A stretch of DNA of 28,817 bases from JAABRU01 sp964534335 (lineage in GTDB: Bacteria; Desulfobacterota; Desulfobacteria; Desulfobacterales; Desulfococcaceae). The notes beneath the pieces are model-generated. The model saw only the letters and a program-made list of their open reading frames with translations. It was not told the DNA's origin and ran no database searches. The stretch lies in NCBI GenBank assembly GCA_964534335.1, contig CAZHPS010000020.1:1-28817 (forward strand), written 5' to 3'. The translations under genes and the position numbers were made by a program. This document shows positions 21,702 to 28,817 of the stretch, in pieces (position 1 is the stretch's first letter; each line of letters starts with the position of its first letter).

Positions 21702-21733
21702 CATGATTCATGGTTTCATACCAGTATCCTGTG

Positions 21734-23005
21734 TCAGAGATCCGAATATACAATTTTCCCGCCAACCATTGTCAGCACGGCCTTTCCCTTCATTTCCCAT
21801 CCGGCAAATGGTGTATTGCGGCTCCGGGACTGGAAACTTTCAGGATTCACTGTCCAGATTTTTTCCGGATCAATAATGGTAATATCCGCTCTCATTCCCA
21901 TTTGCAGACCGCATTCAATTCCAAGTATCCTTGCCGGATTATTAGCCATTTTTTCAATCATTTGTGAAACAGTCAGAACACCATCCCTCACCAATGCCAG
22001 ACTCAGAGCCAGTGAGGTTTCCAGTCCGATGATGCCATTGGCTGCACGGTCAAACTCCACTTCCTTTTCCAGCACGGAATGGGGCGCGTGGTCGGTGGCT
22101 ATTGCATCAATGGTTCCGTCTGCCAGAGCTTTGCGCACGGCCTCCCTGTCCTTTTCCGAGCGCAGGGGAGGATTCATTTTGGCATGGGTATTGTATGCGC
22201 CCACAGCCGCATCCGTAAGAGTGAAATAATGGGGCGCGGTTTCTGCTGTAACCCGAATGCCCCGCAGTTTGGCATCCCGTATGGCATGAACTGACTGTGC
22301 AGTGCTGACATGCGCAATATGCACAGGAACTCCGGTCAGTTCACACAGGGCTATTTCCCGCATGACTGCAATGCTTTCCGCAGCATTGGGAATGCCCGGA
22401 AGTCCCAGCCGGGTTGCTGTTTCCCCTTCATTCATGGCCCCGCCTTCGGCCAGATCCATATCCTCGGAATGGGAAATCACCAGAAGACCGAGTCCGCCTG
22501 CGTATTCCATAGCCCGGCGCATAAGCTGGCTGTTTTTCACAGGTCTGCCGTCATCTGTGATGGCAACTGCTCCGGCTGCTTTGAGTTCCCCGTATTCACA
22601 CAGGGCATCTCCGTTCAGTCCGCGTGAGACTGCCCCGGCAGGAAACACCCTTACCCCGTTTGCTTCAGCGGCTTTTTTCAGAATATATTCTGTAATCTGC
22701 CCGTTATCATTGACCGGTTTGGTATTGGGCATGGTGCAGACAGCCGTAAAACCGCCATGTGCAGCAGCACGGCACCCGGATTCTATGGTTTCCTTGTATT
22801 CCTCGCCCGGCTCCCGGAAATGAACGTGCATGTCAATGAGACCGGGACAGACAATTCTGCCGGATGCGTCAATGATCTGATCCGCAGAGGCAGAGGAAAT
22901 ATCTTTTCGGATTTCGGCAATCTTTCCATCTTTCACCAGAATATCTGCGATTTCATCTCTGCAACCCGGATCAGTGATTCTCCCGTTTTTAATCAGTATC
23001 TGCAT
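21734..23005 (-). CDS. pyrC: Dihydroorotase (class I)
   Basis: Cyclises carbamoyl aspartate to dihydroorotate, step three of pyrimidine synthesis. 423 residues from ATG 23005, which has GGAGGT seven bases upstream; the frame extends seven codons further back but without a better ribosome site. The metal-binding and family motifs are complete: DMHVHFREPG (H60, H62), AITDDGRPV, ISHSED, HIAHVSTAQ, KMNPPLRS and ATDHAPHS. The N- and C-terminal small beta domain typical of amidohydrolases is present (KNGRITDP... and VGGKIVY). The start lies 17 bases inside the pyrB coding end, so translation is coupled. Confidence 0.95.
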   Translation of the reverse strand: MQILIKNGRITDPGCRDEIADILVKDGKIAEIRKDISSASADQIIDASGRIVCPGLIDMHVHFREPGEEYKETIESGCRAAAHGGFTAVCTMPNTKPVNDNGQITEYILKKAAEANGVRVFPAGAVSRGLNGDALCEYGELKAAGAVAITDDGRPVKNSQLMRRAMEYAGGLGLLVISHSEDMDLAEGGAMNEGETATRLGLPGIPNAAESIAVMREIALCELTGVPVHIAHVSTAQSVHAIRDAKLRGIRVTAETAPHYFTLTDAAVGAYNTHAKMNPPLRSEKDREAVRKALADGTIDAIATDHAPHSVLEKEVEFDRAANGIIGLETSLALSLALVRDGVLTVSQMIEKMANNPARILGIECGLQMGMRADITIIDPEKIWTVNPESFQSRSRNTPFAGWEMKGKAVLTMVGGKIVYSDL

Positions 23006-23927
23006 TGCGCGCACCTCCTGAAACAAGATATAACAGAGCCATCCGCACAGCCACTCCGTTGTTCACCTGATCCAGAATGACCGACCAGGGGCCGTCTGCC
23101 ACATCCGGAGAGATTTCAACGCCCCGGTTCACAGGTCCGGGGTGCATAATCAGCACATCCTTTTTCGCGTGTTTCAGACGCGTGCTGTTCAGACCGTAGA
23201 GACTGGCATATTCCCGTTCTGTGGGAAAAAGAAAACCCTTCTGCCGCTCTTTCTGAATCCGCAGCATCATAATCACATCCGCTCCTTCAATGGCCTTGTT
23301 CATATCATGGGTGACAGCGGTTCCCAGAGATTCAATTCCCTTTGGAATCATGGTCGGCGGGCCTGCGACAGTCACGCGGGCTCCCATTTTTGTGAACCCC
23401 GCGATATTGGATCGGGCCACTCTGCTGTGGGAAATGTCGCCGATAATGGCAATGTGCAGGCCTTCAAAACTGCCTTTCCGCTGTCTCACGGTCAGCATAT
23501 CCAGCAAAGCCTGGGTGGGATGCGCATGGGTTCCGTCTCCTGCATTGATGACTGAAGCCCGCAGCAGCGGGGCCAGCAGATGGGGCGCGCCAGAGGAGGA
23601 ATGGCGCATCACAATAATATCCGCATTCATGGCCTCCAGATTCCGGGCTGTGTCAATCAGGGTTTCGCCCTTGACAATGCTGCTGGTGGAGGCAGATATG
23701 GAAATGCTGTCTGCGCTCAGCCTTTTGGCTGCAATGTCAAAAGAAGTCCGTGTGCGGGTGCTTGGCTCATGAAAAAAGAGAACAACGGTCTGTCCTCTCA
23801 AAGTCGGCACTTTTTTCACAGGCCGTTGGGAAATTTCCTTCATCCGTTCCGCCGTATCCAGAATCATGGTGATCTCTTCGGCAGACAGGGAAGCCATATC
23901 CAGAACATCTTTTCGGCCAAACTGCAT
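22989..23927 (-). CDS. pyrB: Aspartate carbamoyltransferase catalytic chain
   Basis: Joins carbamoyl phosphate to aspartate in pyrimidine synthesis. 312 residues, a normal length. Motifs seen: HEPSTRTRTSFDIA (carbamoyl phosphate site), NAGDGTHAHPTQALLDMLT, GDISHSRVARSN, MMLRIQKERQ and MHPGPVNRGVEI. AGGTGA five bases before ATG 23927 is the ribosome site. No pyrI is visible, so this is the pyrB-pyrC arrangement, which in some bacteria forms a complex with the dihydroorotase. It follows lepB by 11 bases. Confidence 0.96.
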   Translation of the reverse strand: MQFGRKDVLDMASLSAEEITMILDTAERMKEISQRPVKKVPTLRGQTVVLFFHEPSTRTRTSFDIAAKRLSADSISISASTSSIVKGETLIDTARNLEAMNADIIVMRHSSSGAPHLLAPLLRASVINAGDGTHAHPTQALLDMLTVRQRKGSFEGLHIAIIGDISHSRVARSNIAGFTKMGARVTVAGPPTMIPKGIESLGTAVTHDMNKAIEGADVIMMLRIQKERQKGFLFPTEREYASLYGLNSTRLKHAKKDVLIMHPGPVNRGVEISPDVADGPWSVILDQVNNGVAVRMALLYLVSGGARNADTD

Positions 23928-23938
23928 GAATCACCTGT

Positions 23939-24646
23939 TTATTTGAGTAAATCCCCGATCCTGTTCCACCGGACACTGTGCAGCCAATCCTGCTCTTTGT
24001 CCCAGGACCAGTAAATAATGAATGCCTTTCCCTTTACCGCTCCAAGTTTCACAAATCCCCAGAACCGGCTGTCATAACTGTGATCCCGGTTATCCCCCAT
24101 AACAAACAGGGAATCTTCCGGCACGGTTATCAGTTTCATGTTATCTCTGGGCTGAAGATTGCCGGGAATTATGCGCCCATCTTTGAACACGGCCTGCTCA
24201 TATTCCGCTGGTTTTCCGTTGACAAAAACTTTTTTGTCATGGATCTCAACAGTATCACCTCCCACAGCAATAACCCGTTTGATAAAATCCTTGTCCGGAT
24301 CTTCGGGAAATTTGAAAACAGCAATATCACCCCTTTGCGGATTTTTCAGGGAAATAAGGGTTTTCTGCGTAAAGGGCATTTTGATGCCGTAGATGAATTT
24401 GTTCACCAGGATATGATCCCCGATCTGCAGGGTTTCCTTCATGGACCCGGAGGGGATTTTGAATGCCTGCACCACAAAGGTGCGGATGAACAGCGCGAGA
24501 ACAATGGCTATGAGGATGGCCTCTGTATTCTCCCGCAGCGCGCTTTTTTTGGCAGGTTTCTCTTTGAGAGGGGCGGACTCGGTCTTTTCCCGCAGATCAG
24601 CCTTTTTCTCTCTGTTATCTGATTTTTCTGTTTTTTCCAATGTCAT
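23939..24646 (-). CDS. lepB: Signal peptidase I
   Basis: Cleaves signal peptides of exported proteins at the periplasmic face. 235 residues from ATG 24646. A TTG at 24667 would add seven residues and neither start has a clear ribosome site. The N-terminal 40 residues are highly charged (Lys/Glu), then comes a single membrane helix (about 43-60). The catalytic dyad is Ser68 in PSGSM and Lys123 in FIKRVIAVGGD, and box E reads GDNRDHSYDSRFWG. The charged N-terminal extension is longer than in most one-helix SPases. First gene of a lepB-pyrB-pyrC operon. Confidence 0.93.
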   Translation of the reverse strand: MTLEKTEKSDNREKKADLREKTESAPLKEKPAKKSALRENTEAILIAIVLALFIRTFVVQAFKIPSGSMKETLQIGDHILVNKFIYGIKMPFTQKTLISLKNPQRGDIAVFKFPEDPDKDFIKRVIAVGGDTVEIHDKKVFVNGKPAEYEQAVFKDGRIIPGNLQPRDNMKLITVPEDSLFVMGDNRDHSYDSRFWGFVKLGAVKGKAFIIYWSWDKEQDWLHSVRWNRIGDLLK

Positions 24647-24730
24647 GGCAGTTGTATTCGAACACAAACCTGTTCTGATTCCTTTCTGTATGGGTTATCT
24701 GGTTTGATCCGGCAGAACAATCAGGGGAAA

Positions 24731-24764
24731 GGGGCAGGAAAATATTTCTGATCTTTTCTGCCCC
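24731..24764. repeat. Hairpin in the gap upstream of lepB
   Basis: GGGGCAGGAAAA and TTTTCTGCCCC flank an 11-base loop. It is 85 bases upstream of the lepB start. The rest of 24647-25148 shows no gene, only a second inverted repeat at 24974-25003. It may mark a 3' end for the small membrane protein gene, but no clean U-tract is visible. Confidence 0.4.
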
Positions 24765-24973
24765 ATGAACACCCGGAAGTATGCCGGAAGTCTGTAATAC
24801 AGCTTTCCTGAATCATTTGCGGAATACAGCCGGGGAACGCGTTGGAAAACAAAGCATTCGGCATGAATTGTGCAAATGGGGCAGGAAAGATGTATGTCAA
24901 AAAAACTGTTTAAAAATATCTGTCAGTACAAAAGCTATAATACACAGGCAATTTAATTTTTGGATAATCCGGT

Positions 24974-25003
24974 GTCGGGTTACGGCCTTTGGTCTAACCC
25001 GAC
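24974..25003. repeat. Inverted repeat GTCGGGTTA / TAACCCGAC
   Basis: Perfect 9-bp arms enclose a 12-base loop. It lies 146 bases beyond the stop of the minus-strand membrane protein gene and has the look of a dispersed palindromic repeat. No further copy is seen in this window. Confidence 0.5.
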
Positions 25004-25148
25004 CTGCAAATCTGATAAAGTCGGAAGTCAGATGTTTTTATCCCCCCTTCGCAGGCATCCAGAAAAATTTTCCATAAAATTTATTGAACAGCCTATTTTA
25101 TTTTCCAAATGTCAGTCGTCAACATCATGTTTTTTATGGCATATAGGG

Positions 25149-25466
25149 TTATTGTATTTGCATTCTTTGCAGTTTCAGCCTGTTTATGGCTCGCTCCAAT
25201 ACCGCAGTCAGGATCAGCCACAGGGGAAAAAGAATAAAAAAGCATACCATTGACGGAACAGCGATCAGCACCATTATTCTGGCTGCCACAGGATACCCCG
25301 CAGACTTGAGAATGAAGTGGAATATGAATCCTCCACAGATAATGCCTGCGTGCAGTACATGAACAGAGCAAAGATATGACATTCTCATAACCAGACTGTT
25401 GAGCATCCAATCGTACAGGTTTTCAAGTTTTGATATTTTTTTATCCAATTCCGCTCTGCCATTCAT
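25149..25466 (-). CDS. Small two-helix membrane protein, unrecognised
   Basis: 105 residues from ATG 25466, chosen because AAGGA lies five bases upstream; a start 17 codons earlier has no ribosome site. A charged N-terminus (AELDKKISKLENLYDW) precedes two hydrophobic stretches of about 20-25 residues (roughly 31-53 and 60-88), then a basic tail ERAINRLKLQRMQ. It stands alone between the lepB operon and a repeat-rich region. I recognise no family. The good ribosome site and amphipathic organisation support a real gene. Confidence 0.55.
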   Translation of the reverse strand: MNGRAELDKKISKLENLYDWMLNSLVMRMSYLCSVHVLHAGIICGGFIFHFILKSAGYPVAARIMVLIAVPSMVCFFILFPLWLILTAVLERAINRLKLQRMQIQ

Positions 25467-25736
25467 GCCAGTCCTTATTCCATTTGACAGCAGGATTGTG
25501 GAAATGCGGCTTTGCATGTTCCGTTTGCTGTAAAAAATTGTTTGGGTATTAATGCCTTGTCAGAATTTAACTGACAGGTTATACTCTTTTGCCTTCCCTT
25601 TGTCAAGCTGGGTGAATCTGCCGATCTGCCAGTACATGACAATGTTGAAGTTCAGAGAATCAGCAGGAAACAGCCCTGTCCCTCTCAGGAAGCAGTGTGT
25701 TCCGTTCTGTGGATAACTGTCTGAAATTTTTAAGTC

Positions 25737-25808
25737 CCGGTTTTCCCCTTTTTTAAAGGGGGGCAGAAATTCTCTTACCCCTTTTGTACCGGGAAAAAGC
25801 AAAACCGG
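25737..25808. repeat. Palindromic repeat with CCGGTTTT arms
   Basis: CCGGTTTT (25737-25744) and AAAACCGG (25801-25808) enclose a smaller CCCCTTTTTTAAAGGGG palindrome. Similar C-rich/G-rich blocks occur in family C near aroA. The open frame running across it is repeat-derived. Confidence 0.5.
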
Positions 25809-25894
25809 AATACTGCCCATGCAAAGCATGTGTTAAATTATATAAAGCAAAAACAGTCTGTTACAAAACAGGTTTGGCATTGCAATAAGTAACC

Positions 25895-25927
25895 TTCCAT
25901 AAATTTTATACCCGAAAATTTATGGAA
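25895..25927. repeat. Perfect 13-bp-stem hairpin
   Basis: TTCCATAAATTTT and AAAATTTATGGAA are exact complements with a 7-base loop. The right part belongs to a 25-bp direct repeat that recurs at 26026. Confidence 0.65.
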
Positions 25928-26050
25928 CCGTCCTTAATAAACATAATTTTTTCCTCTGTGTCCTCTGCGGGTGTTTTTTTCTCTGTGTTCTCTGTGGGAA
26001 ACCCCGATCCGGACATCCTGAAAACTTTATACACGAAAATTTATGGAACC
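25905..26050. repeat. CTCTGTG repeat block flanked by 25-bp direct repeats
   Basis: TTTATACCCGAAAATTTATG... (25905-25929) and TTTATACACGAAAATTTATG... (26026-26050) match in 24 of 25 bases. Between them lie the words TCCTCTGTGTCCTCTGCGG and CTCTGTGTTCTCTGTGGG, the same dispersed motif seen at about 16340-16390 and inside the StiP-like gene. The arrangement could be a segmental duplication with insertion. Confidence 0.65.
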
Positions 26051-26126
26051 CTACTTATCCTGATTTTGCTGATTTCAGAGTTTTTGTCCCTTACTGATTC
26101 AGTCATTATATGTCAAAAAATCTGAC

Positions 26127-26280
26127 AATGCAATAAGGGATTTTCTTCAGCAGAAAATTGCCTGTTTTGTCAGCGGGGTTCGGGGGGAAATCATGCCGGG
26201 CATATTATTTTTCTGAAATTTTTATGCTGACCACAATTGAAGATTTCATTCCTCAACTGTCAGAAAAATCCCTTTGCATT
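26127..26280. repeat. Imperfect inverted repeat, about 154 bp apart ends
   Basis: AATGCAATAAGGGATTTTCT at 26127-26146 is mirrored by AGAAAAATCCCTTTGCATT at 26262-26280 with one or two indels. It may be another small element. The region 25467-27096 contains no intact gene that I can support. Confidence 0.4.
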
Positions 26281-26446
26281 AAACGTATTATCATGTATAA
26301 TCAGAAAAAAATGATGCGCACTGATTAAAAGTAGCATAAGCTTCCAGCTTGTGCCCTGTGCATGTGAACTGAAAATGGGATATTTATTTTCAGAAATCAC
26401 CTAAACAGCATTTACGGACAAAACAGGACTTCGTTATTATCCGGTG

Positions 26447-26575
26447 ACGGGACTTCCTGGTATTCCTGCGGGAGGAGAAGCCATAACCGGAAATCGGTTG
26501 CAGAGATTGCACGCGGAATCAGTTCCGGGACAGGGAAGCATTTTTGTGATACGCCTGCCCCTTCACAGAGAATAA
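26447..26575 (+). pseudogene. Remnant of a histidine kinase HATPase C-terminus
   Basis: In one frame the DNA encodes TGLPGIPAGGE... followed by HAESVPGQGSIFVIRLPLHRE and a stop. This resembles the end of an HATPase_c domain (TGLGL...GG...ESxPGxGSxFxIxLP). The ATP-binding upstream parts are not found before it, and no start codon with a ribosome site is present. It is probably a decayed kinase fragment; the match is short. Confidence 0.4.
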
Positions 26576-26660
26576 GCTGTATATGTAATTGATATTATGC
26601 CCCGGCATGGCACTCCCTCCTTTTGCAGTGAAGAGTTTTCCGGAAGATGCGGATGAGAAT

Positions 26661-26699
26661 CTGCATAAAGTGCTGTCCCTTTATGCAGAGGGACAGCAC
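26661..26699. repeat. Two overlapping perfect inverted repeats (mutually exclusive hairpins)
   Basis: CTGCATAAAG (26661-26670) pairs with CTTTATGCAG (26679-26688). GTGCTGTCCC (26670-26679) pairs with GGGACAGCAC (26690-26699). The arms alternate a-b-a'-b', so only one stem can form fully at a time. It lies about 400 bases before the final gene of the window. Confidence 0.7.
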
Positions 26700-27096
26700 C
26701 GCTTACCGTAAAACGGACTGGGATGGGCATCTGAATGTTTTGAAAATATACTGAAAATCAGATCTGAGGACTGCCCTGGTCAAAACCATGCTTGGCAGAT
26801 GCAAAAATTTTATGTAAAATCAAAGTTATATGAACTGATGGAGACTCTATGCGGCTATGAACAAATAACCGTTTAGTTCAACCTCTCAGATTTTTCGAAA
26901 ATCAAAGGATTTCTGCATATGCCTGTCATAAGCAAGGCGATTGCCGGACATATCGAATGATGGGACTGGGGAAAGTGATCATCCTTATGTTTGGCTGATG
27001 TTCGGCTGATGTTCGGGGTGATAACAGGTCTGAGGAAACAGCAAATTTCAGAATGCTGTATCATTCGTCCAGCAGGAACTCAATGGAGGAAAAACA

Positions 27097-28817
27097 ATGA
27101 TGATACTATCCAATGAAAAATTCAAAAAAACCGTACTCACCGGATGCGCCATACTGTGCCTGCTGGAATCCATCCGCAGTTTCATCTTTGGAATCAACTA
27201 TAACCATGAAATTGTCAGAAATGTAAGTCTGATATACGGTGCAGTGCTGTTCGCTGTGGCCTTCACCATTTTTCGCCAATACCGGTGGGCTTTGGATCTG
27301 ACGGTGCTGATATGCCTTTATATGGCTTTTTTTCTTCTGCCTGCGGTGATATTTTTAGATTATGCGGTGTACGGTTTTCGATCCATTATGCCTACGGAGA
27401 CTCTGAAATGGCTGATTCCTGTTGAAATTCTGATGATTGCGCTCGTGCTTATCATAAATCCCGCATTCTTTGACATAGCCCCGATTGTGAAATCAGCAAT
27501 GCGCTGCCCGCAGTGCAACCAAAAACTGTCATACTGGACCTGGACGCGGGATATGAAACTGAACGAAGCGAGCATACTGAAAAGAAAGCGATTGCGCAAT
27601 CAGCTTCGCACCGAGCCGCAAAAAATATTAAATTCTTATTTCAGAGGTTTTTCCCTGTTTACTTTTATCGTTCTGATTATCGCCTGCAAAGTCTTTAAAC
27701 TTGAACGGAATACAATTTTAATAGTGGCACTTTCCTGGCTGCTGATCGTTTTTCTGATCACGCTGTTTCCGAAATTCAAAGAAAATCTGTCATACCGGAT
27801 AGCAGATTCATTCATCGGTGATGAAAACGCCCTGACGGTAAAAGTTCTTCTGCATAACGAAAATTACTGCTCCAAATGCGACATCACACTCGAAAAAAAG
27901 GAAAATCCGTGTTTCAGGCTGTTCTTTTGGTTTGTCTTTATTCTTCTGACCGCCGAATGTGTTTACTTTAAAACTGACTGGATTTTTTATTTGTTATTAC
28001 CGGGGTCATGGTCGGTTATCGGTTTTCTGCTCACGCCCCTTTTTACGCAGTTGGTCCCCATTCCTGCTTTGTCTTTACGACAAGAATTGTGCGGAACCAT
28101 GATTGGATTAATCAGATTTTTTATTGTTGTCCTGATGATAACCCTGTTTTTGGCAGTTCCAGTTCTATCCATATTTAATGTATCCAGATATTCAAAGGAA
28201 TTTAAAGACGTATATGAATTCTGGTATGCTAAACGGCTGGATTTTATCCCTGAAGAGGAACTCATAAGTGTCCCTTTTTCAAAAAAAACACAAAACCTTT
28301 CGGAATCGCTAAAAACCTTATGGCATGAAAGGAAAGACAGTGCATTTATAAAAATGCTTTCCCGCGGAAAAAAATTAAAAAGCAATCCGAAAGATATTGA
28401 AGGAGAACTTGAAAAATATAAGGATTTTATGACGGTATTCAAATCCCTTGTTCTCCAGCCTGATTATGAAACAGATGCTTTTCTATTGAAAGATGCAGAT
28501 TACTCTTTTTACCCTTTCCCTATACCAGATTTTCAAATATATTATGCAGCTAACACGCTTATCATGCTGGAAACAAAGCTGGCCGTCCAGCAGAAAAAAT
28601 TCAGTGATGCCTCATATCTGGCTGAAATCATTATCCGATCAGCAAAAATACACAATTATCCATCTGTGTCAGAAATATTTTATATTTCAAGAGAATATAG
28701 AGATGGAGCAGATATTTGGAATTATGTTATGGAAGAATGTAAAGATCCGATAACTCTTCGATATCAGCCCTTTCAAGGTGAGTTTTGGCAAATTCAAATC
28801 AATTTTTTAATCAAAAA
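27097..28817 (+). CDS. Large polytopic membrane protein with two CxxC knuckles (cut by window end)
   Basis: From ATG 27097, preceded by GGAGG seven bases upstream, the frame stays open for 573 codons to the window edge. About nine hydrophobic segments are visible (roughly residues 11-32, 42-60, 66-88, 105-127, 183-199, 206-224, 273-291, 295-316 and 334-360), then a soluble Lys/Glu-rich region. Two Cys pairs, RCPQC (137-140) after helix 4 and YCSKC (258-261) before helix 7, could together form a zinc ribbon on one membrane face. I recognise no family. The last part is rich in TTA, ATA and AGA codons, more AT-rich than the housekeeping genes, hinting at a different origin. Confidence 0.8.
   Translation, partial: MMILSNEKFKKTVLTGCAILCLLESIRSFIFGINYNHEIVRNVSLIYGAVLFAVAFTIFRQYRWALDLTVLICLYMAFFLLPAVIFLDYAVYGFRSIMPTETLKWLIPVEILMIALVLIINPAFFDIAPIVKSAMRCPQCNQKLSYWTWTRDMKLNEASILKRKRLRNQLRTEPQKILNSYFRGFSLFTFIVLIIACKVFKLERNTILIVALSWLLIVFLITLFPKFKENLSYRIADSFIGDENALTVKVLLHNENYCSKCDITLEKKENPCFRLFFWFVFILLTAECVYFKTDWIFYLLLPGSWSVIGFLLTPLFTQLVPIPALSLRQELCGTMIGLIRFFIVVLMITLFLAVPVLSIFNVSRYSKEFKDVYEFWYAKRLDFIPEEELISVPFSKKTQNLSESLKTLWHERKDSAFIKMLSRGKKLKSNPKDIEGELEKYKDFMTVFKSLVLQPDYETDAFLLKDADYSFYPFPIPDFQIYYAANTLIMLETKLAVQQKKFSDASYLAEIIIRSAKIHNYPSVSEIFYISREYRDGADIWNYVMEECKDPITLRYQPFQGEFWQIQINFLIK

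Noticed and set aside
25560..25829. 89-codon minus-strand frame
   Set aside because: It crosses the CCGGTTTT/CCCCTTTT palindrome, has no ribosome site and unusual composition; judged non-coding.
26608..26627. TGGCAC followed by TTGCA as a second sigma-54 promoter
   Set aside because: The spacing between the two boxes is about 9 bases instead of 5, so GG and GC are not ten bases apart, and no gene follows closely.

Overview
The window is chromosomal DNA from a Gram-negative bacterium. I infer a sulfate-reducer-like member of the Desulfobacterota (Desulfonema or Desulfobacterales type). The grounds are a lepB-pyrB-pyrC cluster, large hybrid histidine kinases, a sigma-54-controlled SLC13/DASS anion transporter with CBS-domain partners, and intergenic gaps packed with short palindromic, MITE-like repeats. 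This is an inference; no rRNA or other phylogenetic marker is present, and I see no tRNA, rRNA, CRISPR array or intact insertion sequence.

Left part (1-6207), all plus strand: a stand-alone RlmK-type 23S rRNA methyltransferase and a DUF58 protein; a repeat-filled gap; aroA (EPSP synthase); a palindromic element; a three-cistron VapBC-like cassette joined by ATGA overlaps; and aroK (shikimate kinase). Two enzymes of the shikimate pathway therefore flank a toxin-antitoxin cassette. The end of vapC runs into a 146-bp palindromic element that encodes its last residues.

Middle part: a minus-strand pair (6208-9257) encodes a dynamin-like GTPase and, overlapping its stop by ATGA, a StiP-type PRTase/PELOTA protein whose linker holds an in-frame tandem repeat made of a dispersed genomic repeat. 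Divergent from it are two overlapping plus-strand sensor kinases that both begin with a receiver domain (9487-13592). They converge on ftsK (13606-16101, minus).

Right part: a minus-strand operon (16724-19759) encodes a CBS-pair protein, an unrecognised 102-residue protein, a second CBS-pair protein and a DASS transporter. It is preceded by a textbook -24/-12 sigma-54 promoter and, further upstream, a perfect 11-bp inverted repeat that could be the enhancer. The divergent neighbour (20114-21118) is a PspF-like sigma-54 activator, so the layout reads as a self-contained regulated transport unit. A lepB-pyrB-pyrC operon follows (21734-24646, minus), then a small two-helix membrane protein (25149-25466, minus). 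About 1.6 kb without an intact gene carries repeats, overlapping hairpins and a kinase remnant. The window ends inside a large polytopic membrane protein (27097 to the edge) with two CxxC knuckles.

At least six families of short repeat elements occupy the gaps. Two recur several times with clear terminal inverted repeats (family A, TATACCATTACT; family B, ATACCAATTCTCCATTGA). In two places an A element sits inside a B element. Several elements touch gene ends and seem to have altered coding or translation signals.
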